From JAXIHJ01 sp034189755 (GTDB lineage: Bacteria > Planctomycetota > Phycisphaerae > SM23-33), in assembly GCA_034189755.1 (NCBI GenBank), contig JAXIHJ010000141.1, positions 1 to 34,539 of the forward strand: DNA of 34,539 nucleotides, read 5' to 3'. Below, piece by piece: positions 24,562 to 31,653 of this stretch (within the stretch, counting starts at the first letter, position 1; the number at the start of each line of letters is the position of its first letter). The notes under the pieces were generated by a model. The model had not been told where the DNA came from. It worked only from the letters and a program-made list of their open reading frames with translations, and searched no databases. The translations under genes were made by a program, and so were the position numbers.

Positions 24562-26601
24562 CTATTCCTGCTGCTTTGCTTTTTCCGCCGCAGCTACAAT
24601 CTGCTGCTGGACGTTTGAGGGGACGGATTCGTAATGGCTTAGTTCCATCGTGTAGCTTCCCTGCCCGCCGGTAACCGAACGCAGCTGGCTGTTGTACTGC
24701 ATCACCTCGCCCAGGGGCGCCTGGGCCTTTATCAGGCTGATGTTGCCGGGCAGCATTTCCTGGCCTAGTATTCGGCCGCGCCGACCGGACAGGTCACTGG
24801 CAATGTCGCCCATGTGGTTCGCCGGTACGGATATTTCCATGTTCACGATCGGTTCGAGCAGGACCGGCTTGGCCTTGCCGATGGCGTCCATGAATGCGTT
24901 CTTGCCGGCCGTGCGAAACGCGATTTCCTTCGAATCCACCGGGTGATGCTTGCCGTCGTAGACGCTGACGCGCATGTCCTGCATCGGATAGCCGGCTACG
25001 GCTCCGGTTTGCAAAACGTCCCGAATGCCCTTTTCGATGGCCGGCAAAAACTGTCGCGGAATCGATTCGCCGAACAGGTCATTGACAAAATCGAAGCCCT
25101 CACCCCGTTCGAGCGGCTCGACTCGCAGATACACCTCGCCGAACTGGCCGGCGCCGCCGGTTTGCTTCTTGTGGCGGTGATGGCCCTCGGCCTTGACGGT
25201 GATCGTTTCCTTGTAGGGTATTTTCGGCGGCTTGGTTTGCACCTCAAGGTCGAATCGCTGCTTCATCTTCGCCAGGACTATCCGCAGGTGCAGGTCGCCT
25301 ATGCCCGAGATGACCGTTTCGTTGGTCTGGGTGTCGCGCGAGGTGATGAAGGTCGGGTCTTCCTGGGCGAGCTTGCTCAATGCTTCGGAGAGTTTCTGCT
25401 CATCGCCCCGGCTGGCGGGCGTAACGGCGAGCGAATACATCGGCGTCGGGCTTGGCGGCATGGCCCGGAACATCGGCGATGAGTCGCCGTGCAGCACGTC
25501 GCCGTTGCCGATTTCTTCGACCTTGGCCAGGGCGATGATGTCGCCGGCGACGGCTTTTTTAATCTCCTGCGTCTCCTTGCCCTGGATTTTGAACAGATGC
25601 CCGATCTTTGAAGGCTTCTTGCCGTCCCGCAGATAGTAGCTCGTGTCGTTATGGACTGCGCCCTGGAGGATGCGAACCCACGCCAGCTTGCCGACGAACG
25701 GGTCGGTTGTAATCTTGAAGGCCTGGCCGACGAACGCCGCGTCGGCGTCGGCTGAAATAGAAATTTCCTCGGCATCTTCGGCTTCGTCTTTGCGTACCGG
25801 CCGGCTCTTGGCGTCGGCGGGCGAGGGAAAGTATTTTACGACCGCGTCCATTAGTTCCTTAGTGCCGATTTCGCTCCTGGCGGCCGTGAACATCACCGGA
25901 ATCACTGTCCCTTCGACCATGGCTTGTGCGAACTCGGCTGAGAGCTTATCGGCCGGAATTTCCTCGCCGCCGAGATATGCTTCCATCAGCGTCTCGTCGG
26001 CTTCGATGATGCTCTCGGTCAGTTGCATGTGTGCGTTGGCGACGTCGCCGAAATCGGCCTCGCCGGAATCGTTGACGAAGCAGTCGGTAACCCCGCTGCC
26101 TCCGCCGGCCGGCAGGTTCATCGCCTTGCACGCCGAGCCGAACGTCTCGCCAAGCTCCCGAAGCAGGCCCTCGAGGTTTACGTTCTCGCCGTCAATCTTG
26201 TTGACCACGATCGCGACGGCCAGGCCGTTTTCACGGGCGATCTTCAGCAGCCTGCGCGTGTTGACTTCAATACCAGCCGTCGCCGAGACGACCACAATCG
26301 CCGTGTCCGCGCCGGACAGGGCGCTTATGGCCCCGCCGATAAAGTCCGGATAACCAGGCGCATCGATAAGGTTGATGGTCTTACGATCGTAATCGATGTG
26401 CGCCGCGGCCGGGTCCACCGAGTGCTTGCGCTCCTTCTCGATGTCGGTGTAGTCCATGTGGGCCGTGCCGTCGTCCGCCGAGCCGAGCCGGCCTATTACC
26501 TTGGCTGCGTGCAGCATCGCCTCGGCGAGCGTCGTTTTGCCCGCACCGCCGTGGCCCAGAAGCACAACATTGCGAATATCATGTGGTTTTGAAGCCGGCA
26601 T
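24562..26601 (-). CDS. EF-G-like translational GTPase (EF-G2 type)
   Basis: A 679-residue five-domain GTPase related to elongation factor G. G1 is GHGGAGKTT (16-24) instead of the GHIDAGKTT of canonical EF-G. The switch I region reads MDYTDIEKERKHSVD, without the usual RGITI. G3 is DAPGYPDF (80-87), so the catalytic histidine of DTPGH is tyrosine (Y84). G4 is NKID (134-137). Domain IV and V elements (QTGGAGQFGEVYLRVEP, EPIVNMEISVPANHMGDIASDLSGRRG) are intact. These changes match the EF-G2 paralogue group, whose ribosome-dependent GTPase activity can be weak. It is likely an accessory factor rather than the main elongation factor. An ATG at 26601 with GGAG upstream is used. Confidence 0.9.
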   Translation of the reverse strand: MPASKPHDIRNVVLLGHGGAGKTTLAEAMLHAAKVIGRLGSADDGTAHMDYTDIEKERKHSVDPAAAHIDYDRKTINLIDAPGYPDFIGGAISALSGADTAIVVVSATAGIEVNTRRLLKIARENGLAVAIVVNKIDGENVNLEGLLRELGETFGSACKAMNLPAGGGSGVTDCFVNDSGEADFGDVANAHMQLTESIIEADETLMEAYLGGEEIPADKLSAEFAQAMVEGTVIPVMFTAARSEIGTKELMDAVVKYFPSPADAKSRPVRKDEAEDAEEISISADADAAFVGQAFKITTDPFVGKLAWVRILQGAVHNDTSYYLRDGKKPSKIGHLFKIQGKETQEIKKAVAGDIIALAKVEEIGNGDVLHGDSSPMFRAMPPSPTPMYSLAVTPASRGDEQKLSEALSKLAQEDPTFITSRDTQTNETVISGIGDLHLRIVLAKMKQRFDLEVQTKPPKIPYKETITVKAEGHHRHKKQTGGAGQFGEVYLRVEPLERGEGFDFVNDLFGESIPRQFLPAIEKGIRDVLQTGAVAGYPMQDMRVSVYDGKHHPVDSKEIAFRTAGKNAFMDAIGKAKPVLLEPIVNMEISVPANHMGDIASDLSGRRGRILGQEMLPGNISLIKAQAPLGEVMQYNSQLRSVTGGQGSYTMELSHYESVPSNVQQQIVAAAEKAKQQE

Positions 26602-26696
26602 AGCTTAATTCTCCAACCTTCTTTCCACGCCCGTGTTACTCTCGCATCGCCGCAGGCGCGGGAAACAGCCCATAATAAGGCTTTAGCCCCAAAGGG

Positions 26697-26769
26697 CAAG
26701 GGGGAATTATCGCCCCTTGTGAAGATGTGAAGATCGGTTTCTGTATTTTGCGGCGTCCGGGTTTATAAT
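26697..26769 (+). promoter_or_regulatory. Hairpin and possible -10 box upstream of the AhpD-like gene
   Basis: The 244-base divergent region between the EF-G-like and AhpD-like genes contains a perfect 7-base inverted repeat, CAAGGGG (26697-26703) and CCCCTTG (26713-26719), and a perfect TATAAT (26764-26769) about 77 bases before the AhpD-like start. No good -35 box sits at 16-18 bases from it. The inverted repeat could be an operator. Nothing else is evident in the gap. Confidence 0.4.
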
Positions 26770-26845
26770 GTCGGTTTGTCTTTCGGCGGCGGAAGCGATA
26801 TTTACGTCATTCGCAAGGGCACCTGATTCGGAAAGGAACGACAAA

Positions 26846-27223
26846 ATGGCTATCGTGAAACTTTACAACAAGACCGGCGACGCCAAGGCGCAGCAGCTCC
26901 AGGCCGGCATCGAGAAGAAGTTCGGCTTCGTGCCGGAGGCCTTCCAGGCCATGGGGAACAACGGCGATTTTCTGGAGTCGGTAATGGCGATGTCGGCCTC
27001 GGCCGGCAAAGCCCTGGACGCCAAGACCAAGGAGCTAATCTGCATCGCCGTAAGCGCCGTCAACAACTGCCCGTACTGCGTCGATGCCCATCGGGCCATG
27101 GCGCTGAAGGCCGGTGTGAGCGACGAGGAAATCACGGCCGCGATGGAAGTGGCCGCCATGATGAGCGCGTTCAACAGCTTCAACAAGGCCATCGGCCTGA
27201 ACCACGATATCAAGGCGCCGTGA
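26846..27223 (+). CDS. AhpD/carboxymuconolactone decarboxylase family protein
   Basis: A 125-residue all-helical protein of the AhpD-like CMD family. The redox signature is present: NCPYCVDAHRAMALKAG, with C75 and C78 forming the CxxC and H82 after it, as in alkylhydroperoxidase-type members that detoxify peroxides using a thiol donor. The C-terminus with AAMEVAAMMSAFNSFNKAIG is typical of the small stand-alone proteins. The frame is open to 26768, but the ATG at 26846 fits the family and has AAAGGAA about eight bases upstream. It stands alone; no peroxiredoxin gene is adjacent. Confidence 0.88.
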   Translation: MAIVKLYNKTGDAKAQQLQAGIEKKFGFVPEAFQAMGNNGDFLESVMAMSASAGKALDAKTKELICIAVSAVNNCPYCVDAHRAMALKAGVSDEEITAAMEVAAMMSAFNSFNKAIGLNHDIKAP

Positions 27224-27261
27224 AGTCTCGCTTCGGGCTTCAGTATTTACGACCGGTTGAC

Positions 27262-27281
27262 CGATACCAACTCCGGTATCG
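27262..27281 (+). promoter_or_regulatory. Small hairpin between AhpD-like and membrane protein genes
   Basis: A perfect 7-base stem, CGATACC (27262-27268) and GGTATCG (27275-27281), has a 6-base loop and ends 12 bases before the next start codon. There is no T-run, so it is more likely an attenuating or translational structure than a terminator. Confidence 0.3.
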
Positions 27282-27293
27282 CACGGTTAAGGA

Positions 27294-28106
27294 ATGCGCG
27301 CCTTGATTTACGCGGCATTTACATTCTGGCTGGTGCTCATTCTTTTTACGGGTATCGGCGTGTATCGGCTATGGACGAGCCTGCTCAAGCCGCTCTGGGT
27401 CAACTGGGCGCTGCTGCCGGGCACCGTGGTTTCGGAGATGGCGTATATTTTCGGGTGCCTGATTACCGGTGGTGAGATTCGTCGCGCCAAGCTCATCGAC
27501 ACGCCCCGCCGGGCCACCTCCCGCCGCGCCAGCGCCGCCGGCGAGGACGACGCCGGCACCGAGGCGACGCCGAAGCTCAAGATTATCGGCCCTATCATCG
27601 CGGCCCTGGTTGCCATCGTCGGCTGCGGGGCGGGCATACTGGTGGCCCACGCACTGCTCGGCGAGCCGGTCATACAGGAGTTCGTCACCGGCGGCGGGCT
27701 GATCCCTTCGGCGGTGCAACTGCCGCAAAAGCTGCCCACCGGCTGGGATGCGCTTTGGCAACAAATCGAGCAGCAGATACACCTGCTGCGAAGAATGGCC
27801 GAGACGTGGGGGCGGATGAACTGGCTTAACTGGCGTGTGGGTATATTCGTTTACCTGGCGGCGTGCCTGTCGATTCGCCTGGCCCCGGTCCGCCGCCCGA
27901 TCCGACCGACGCTGGCGGCCGTGTTGGCTATCGCAGCCGTCATCGCCGTCATCGCCGCAGCCAGCCGGTCGTTCAAGGGCCTCATGAAAGACCTCTGGCC
28001 GCTGCTGACGTACATCTGGACGAGCCTGCTGTTTCTGCTGGTAATAACGCTTCTGATCTACGGCCTGGTCCTGCTGGTCCGTGTCCTGGTCGACAAAAGC
28101 GAATAA
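27294..28106 (+). CDS. Multi-span membrane protein resembling an inactive M50 protease
   Basis: A 270-residue integral membrane protein with about five hydrophobic segments (near 5-24, 37-58, 97-122, 184-215 and 237-262). I cannot name a function. The stretch LPGTVVSEMAYIFGCLITGGEIRRAKLI has the surroundings of the M50B-like metalloprotease active-site helix (PGTxxHExxHxxxxxxxGxxV), but HExxH is SEMAY (residues 47-51), so both histidines are lost. A hydrophilic Arg/Ala/Asp-rich linker lies at about 65-92. If the resemblance is real this is a pseudoprotease. It lies 70 bases after the AhpD-like gene and is followed by a long inverted repeat. Confidence 0.6.
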   Translation: MRALIYAAFTFWLVLILFTGIGVYRLWTSLLKPLWVNWALLPGTVVSEMAYIFGCLITGGEIRRAKLIDTPRRATSRRASAAGEDDAGTEATPKLKIIGPIIAALVAIVGCGAGILVAHALLGEPVIQEFVTGGGLIPSAVQLPQKLPTGWDALWQQIEQQIHLLRRMAETWGRMNWLNWRVGIFVYLAACLSIRLAPVRRPIRPTLAAVLAIAAVIAVIAAASRSFKGLMKDLWPLLTYIWTSLLFLLVITLLIYGLVLLVRVLVDKSE

Positions 28107-28129
28107 GCGGATAGTGATTAATTGTTGCG

Positions 28130-28203
28130 CTAGCCGCGAGCAGCAGCGAGCGGGCAATCCCGCTGGGTTTCGCAAAAGCCCGCTCGCTGCCGCTCGCGGC
28201 TAG
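28130..28203. repeat. Long inverted repeat (REP-like), possibly bidirectional terminator
   Basis: Two 26-base arms (28130-28155 and 28178-28203) are reverse complements with a single mismatch, separated by a 22-base spacer. The arms start and end with CTAG and contain CCGCGAG, CAGCGAG and CGGGC units. The spacing and composition suggest a mobile or dispersed repeat of the REP or MITE kind. I recall similar CTAGCCGCGAGC sequences in planctomycete genomes. The RNA would form a very stable hairpin between the two flanking genes. Confidence 0.8.
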
Positions 28204-28238
28204 TGTGGTCCGACTCCCCTCACTTGCGGGGCTGATAT

Positions 28239-29462
28239 ATGGCGAAGCGTTTTGACGAAAAATCGAAGCAGCGGAAGCCTCATAGGATACCGTTCGTTGT
28301 CCTTGTCTCGGTGGTCGTTTTGTTCCCGGTCGCCAGCATCCTCGGCGGTTACTATTTCTACCTTTATTTACCTGTTGGTTCCGGGCCTGCCGGGCCGAGT
28401 GTTCCCCGCTCTGCATTTGAGAAGACCTGGACATCGCGTCAAGTGCTGCTTCTTGGCGTCGGCGACAGTGTTACCGAAGGCTTCGGTGCACCCTGGGGGC
28501 ATTCCTACTTTGACCGTCTCGTATCGAACCCAACCGATGAGTTTGAGGAGATGAAGGGAATCTGCTTGTCTGCGGTCATCCCGAACCTCAAGACCCAAAA
28601 CATTGCCACATCTGGCTCCACGTCGCTTCGACACGTAGAGGACATTCGCAAACTTCCAAAATTTCCCAGCGAGGTCCTTGGCATTGTTATGATAACGACC
28701 GGGGGCAATGACGTTATCCACAATTACGGAAAGAAACCCCCGCAGGAGGGGGCAATGTACGGCGCCACGCTGGCTCAGGCCAAACCGTGGATCGAGGCCT
28801 TTGAGAAACGCCTGGAGGCCATGATCGTAATGCTCCAAGAGCGGTTTCCCGGCGGATGCCATATCTTTCTGGCGAATATTTACGACCCCACTGACGGCGA
28901 CGGCATCGGTCCAATCCCGGCCTTTTTCGACATGGGCTTCCCGGCGTGGCGGGACGCCGTGCCGATCTTGCATGCGTACAACGATGTGATTGCTCGCTGC
29001 ACCCAAAGGCACCCGTTGGTGCATTTGGTCAACATTCACGATGAATTCATGGGACATGGATTTGCTTGTAGGAGGTTCTGGAAAAAAACGTATCGCCCGG
29101 ATGACCCACACCACTGGTATCACGTGAACGTAGAAGATCCGAACGAAAGAGGCTACGACGCAATTCGCAGATTGTTCCTACTGGAAATGATCAAAGTATT
29201 GCAACCACGATTTTACACGAAGCAAAAACCAAGCGGGATTGCCCTAGTCGGGTGCGACTATCTTCAATTGCCTTTGTACACGCAGCGGGAGGTATCGGAT
29301 TCCCAGACCGTGATGGCAGACAGGCCGGGCAGGCCGGGTTGGATGCGGTCCCAGAGATACTTTGCCAGCAGCTCGGAGGTGGAATTTTCCAGGCCGGGGA
29401 TGTCGTTCAGGCAGCGATGGTCCAGCTTGTCCAGCTCCGCGCCGACTATTTGCTTTATCTGA
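28239..29462 (+). CDS. SGNH/GDSL-hydrolase-like membrane-anchored protein, overrunning 3' end
   Basis: A 407-residue frame with an N-terminal membrane anchor (about 18-42) and an extracytoplasmic SGNH-type domain. Block I is GVGDSVTEGFG with nucleophile S77, and block III is TTGGNDV with N157. Where block V normally reads DxxHPNxxG, the sequence reads VEDPNERGYDAI, so the histidine position is aspartate (D300, codon 29136-29138). Homology fades near residue 330. The last 66 codons overlap queD on the opposite strand, suggesting a lost stop or a frameshift; a one-base change would use the TAG at 29245-29247. SGNH enzymes remove acyl groups from glycans or lipids. The substrate is unknown and activity is uncertain. 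Confidence 0.7.
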   Translation: MAKRFDEKSKQRKPHRIPFVVLVSVVVLFPVASILGGYYFYLYLPVGSGPAGPSVPRSAFEKTWTSRQVLLLGVGDSVTEGFGAPWGHSYFDRLVSNPTDEFEEMKGICLSAVIPNLKTQNIATSGSTSLRHVEDIRKLPKFPSEVLGIVMITTGGNDVIHNYGKKPPQEGAMYGATLAQAKPWIEAFEKRLEAMIVMLQERFPGGCHIFLANIYDPTDGDGIGPIPAFFDMGFPAWRDAVPILHAYNDVIARCTQRHPLVHLVNIHDEFMGHGFACRRFWKKTYRPDDPHHWYHVNVEDPNERGYDAIRRLFLLEMIKVLQPRFYTKQKPSGIALVGCDYLQLPLYTQREVSDSQTVMADRPGRPGWMRSQRYFASSSEVEFSRPGMSFRQRWSSLSSSAPTICFI

Positions 29463-29626
29463 CCGAAATCGATCACCCATCCCGTGGCCGGGTCGGTCCG
29501 GCCGGTAACGTGGATGTCCACGCGATAGCTGTGGCCGTGCATCCGGCGGCACTTGTGGCCGTCAGGTGCGTTAGGCAGCGTGTGGGCCGCCTCAAAACGA
29601 AATGTCTTTATCAGTTCCGCTTCCAT
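29264..29626 (-). CDS. queD: 6-carboxy-5,6,7,8-tetrahydropterin synthase
   Basis: QueD converts 7,8-dihydroneopterin triphosphate to 6-carboxytetrahydropterin in the 7-deazaguanine (queuosine) pathway. The 120-residue protein has the zinc ligands H15 (FEAAH), H30 and H32 (MHGHSY), the catalytic C26 in CRRMHGH, VIDFGQIK, LDHRCLND and the ENSTSELLAKYL helix. It ends normally, and the opposite-strand SGNH frame overlaps its 3' part. It lies 22 bases after queE on the same strand, forming a two-gene operon. Confidence 0.94.
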   Translation of the reverse strand: MEAELIKTFRFEAAHTLPNAPDGHKCRRMHGHSYRVDIHVTGRTDPATGWVIDFGQIKQIVGAELDKLDHRCLNDIPGLENSTSELLAKYLWDRIQPGLPGLSAITVWESDTSRCVYKGN

Positions 29627-29648
29627 ATTCGTAACCGGTAATCTATTG

Positions 29649-30296
29649 CTACACGCCCCGGTCTCTGTCCGGCCAAATTATTTTATGCAGTTGCAGGCCT
29701 AATTTCACGTCCAGTTTGTCCTGAAGTATCCATTCGGCAATCGCAGTCGGCGCAAGCCGGCCGGAAACCGGCGAAAAGATGACCGCGCACTTGTGCGTCA
29801 AATCGTATTTTTCGACGGCGGCGCGGGCGAAGTCGTAATCGTCGTGGTCGGCGATGACGAACTTCACCTCGTCGGCTCGGTTAAGATGCTCGACGTTTTG
29901 CCAACGGTTCGCATCGGCCTGGCCGCTGGCGGGGCATTTGAAGTCCACGATTTTCACCACGCGACTGTCCACGGCGGCGATATCCAGCGAGCCGTTGGTC
30001 TCCAGCAACGTCTCATAGCCGGTATCGGCCAGTCGGCTGAGCAGTTCGCCGGTTTGCGGCTGGGTCAGCGGCTCGCCGCCGGTAACCGCAACGCGCCAGC
30101 AGCCCAGCTCGGCTACGCGCTTCATCACGTCGGCCAGGCTCATCGCCAGGCCTTCGTGGCGGGCGTATTCGGTATCGCACCACTTGCATCGCAGGTTGCA
30201 GCCGGCCAGCCTTACAAAAGTAAAAGGCAGCCCCGCCCGCGTCCCTTCGCCCTGAATGCTCCGGAAGATCTCATTGACGTTCAACTTTTGACCCAT
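29649..30296 (-). CDS. queE: 7-carboxy-7-deazaguanine synthase (radical SAM)
   Basis: QueE rearranges 6-carboxytetrahydropterin to 7-carboxy-7-deazaguanine, the step after QueD. The 215-residue protein has EIFRSIQGEGTRAGLPFTFVRLAGC followed by the cluster motif CNLRCKWC (C33, C37, C40), then AVTGGEPLTQP and LETNGS. The frame is open to 30434, but the ATG at 30296 gives the typical N-terminus. It is divergent from the GT39-like gene with only 43 bases between, and cotranscribed with queD. No queC or queF is in the window. Confidence 0.94.
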   Translation of the reverse strand: MGQKLNVNEIFRSIQGEGTRAGLPFTFVRLAGCNLRCKWCDTEYARHEGLAMSLADVMKRVAELGCWRVAVTGGEPLTQPQTGELLSRLADTGYETLLETNGSLDIAAVDSRVVKIVDFKCPASGQADANRWQNVEHLNRADEVKFVIADHDDYDFARAAVEKYDLTHKCAVIFSPVSGRLAPTAIAEWILQDKLDVKLGLQLHKIIWPDRDRGV

Positions 30297-30339
30297 GGGG
30301 ACATTGTAACAACTCCGGCCGGCCTCTAGGATACCCGGT

Positions 30340-31653
30340 ATGAGAAGCCGATGGCTGTGGCTCATACTGGGAATTGCGCTGGCGGTGAGGGCTGCAATGC
30401 TGGTGCCTGCGTGGCAGGATCGGCGACGAACCACGACGCCGGATTCGGATGACTATCGGCAACTGGCTCGCAGCCTGGCCGATCGCGGCGAGTTCGGCAC
30501 AGCCGGCCGGCCCGAAATCTTCCGCACGCCGGGGTATCCGGCCTTCCTGATAGCCGCGGACGCACTGTCGGGCACGCGGGCCGGGACGCTGTTGGGCCAG
30601 GTCCTGCTGGACACGGCGCTGGTGCTGCTGACGGGACTGCTGGGTCGATTGCTGGTAAGCCTGCGTGTCGGCCTGATTGCCGCTGCGTTTCAGGCGCTGT
30701 CACCGGTAGCCATTGCTGCAAGCTGCCGGCTTCTGTCGGACAGTCTGTATGCGTTCCTGTTAACGTTGGTCGTCCTGCTGCTGATTAGCCATTTCAAAAC
30801 CGGTCGCCGGCGATCGCTGATTGCGGCTGCGGTCGTGATGGCCGCGGCGTGTTACGTTCGGCCGGTCGGCCTGGCTATGGCGGCGGCCTGCGCAGTCGTT
30901 CTGCTGTTTCGCCCGAAGCGGTTTCGCCGGGCCGGAGCGTTCGCGGCAATCATGATTGCGGCAATCGCGCCGTGGGTGGCCCGCAATGCAGTGGTGGCCG
31001 ACTATGTCGGATTCTCCAGCTTTGCAGCCGACAGCATGTACCGCTATTCCGCGCCGAAGCTGCTGGCCGAAACCGAAGGAATCACCGAGCAGGCGGCTGC
31101 GGACAGGATGCTGGCCGATTTGCATCGCCACCGGCAGGCTGAGGCGCTCGATACGCCCGGGGACTTTGCGCGATACCGCAAGCGAGAGGCCCTAAAAATT
31201 ATCGCAGCTCACCCGTGGACGTACGCGAAGATTCACGCACGCGGCTGTCTCGCCTTCTGGCTGCCGGGCGCTACGGACGTGCTGGAGGTAGCGGGATTGA
31301 CGACCGGCCAGCGGGGGACGCTCACCGTGTTTCAGCGGCGCGGGCTTGTCGCGGCGGCGAGGCACTACTTCGAGGGCAACATCGCCGCGATGATTCTTGC
31401 GGCTGTGATGTCGGTGGTTCCGGCGGCGAAGTACTTCGGCGTGATGGTATCTCTGGCCAAAAAGCTTCGGCCGGGCATCTCGGCGGCCGGCTGGCTTATG
31501 TTGCTGCTGGTCGCCGTCGGCGCTCTAGCCGGCGGGCCGGCTGCAACAGCGAGGTTTCGCCTGGCCGTCGAGCCGCTGCTGAGCCTGGCTGCTGCATATG
31601 GCGCGACGGCGATTGTTCAGATGTTCCAAAAGCGCCGCCTCAGCGCTTCCTGA
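30340..31653 (+). CDS. GT-C membrane glycosyltransferase (GT39/ArnT-like)
   Basis: A 437-residue polytopic membrane protein. The first extracytoplasmic loop contains TPDSDDYRQLARSLADRGEF and FRTPGYPAFL, the acidic motif and FRxPGYP pattern typical of PMT_2/GT39-like enzymes that use polyprenyl-phosphate sugars. About ten hydrophobic segments follow, and a soluble loop (about 225-300) carries the characteristic REALKIIAAHPWTYAKI helix. It would glycosylate a protein or lipid on the outer face of the inner membrane. It converges on rnfD with a 14-base overlap of coding ends. Acceptor and donor are unknown. Confidence 0.78.
   Translation: MRSRWLWLILGIALAVRAAMLVPAWQDRRRTTTPDSDDYRQLARSLADRGEFGTAGRPEIFRTPGYPAFLIAADALSGTRAGTLLGQVLLDTALVLLTGLLGRLLVSLRVGLIAAAFQALSPVAIAASCRLLSDSLYAFLLTLVVLLLISHFKTGRRRSLIAAAVVMAAACYVRPVGLAMAAACAVVLLFRPKRFRRAGAFAAIMIAAIAPWVARNAVVADYVGFSSFAADSMYRYSAPKLLAETEGITEQAAADRMLADLHRHRQAEALDTPGDFARYRKREALKIIAAHPWTYAKIHARGCLAFWLPGATDVLEVAGLTTGQRGTLTVFQRRGLVAAARHYFEGNIAAMILAAVMSVVPAAKYFGVMVSLAKKLRPGISAAGWLMLLLVAVGALAGGPAATARFRLAVEPLLSLAAAYGATAIVQMFQKRRLSAS

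Noticed and set aside
25643..26353. A 236-codon plus-strand frame opposite the EF-G-like gene
   Set aside because: It is serine- and alanine-rich low-complexity sequence, antisense to a well-conserved GTPase.
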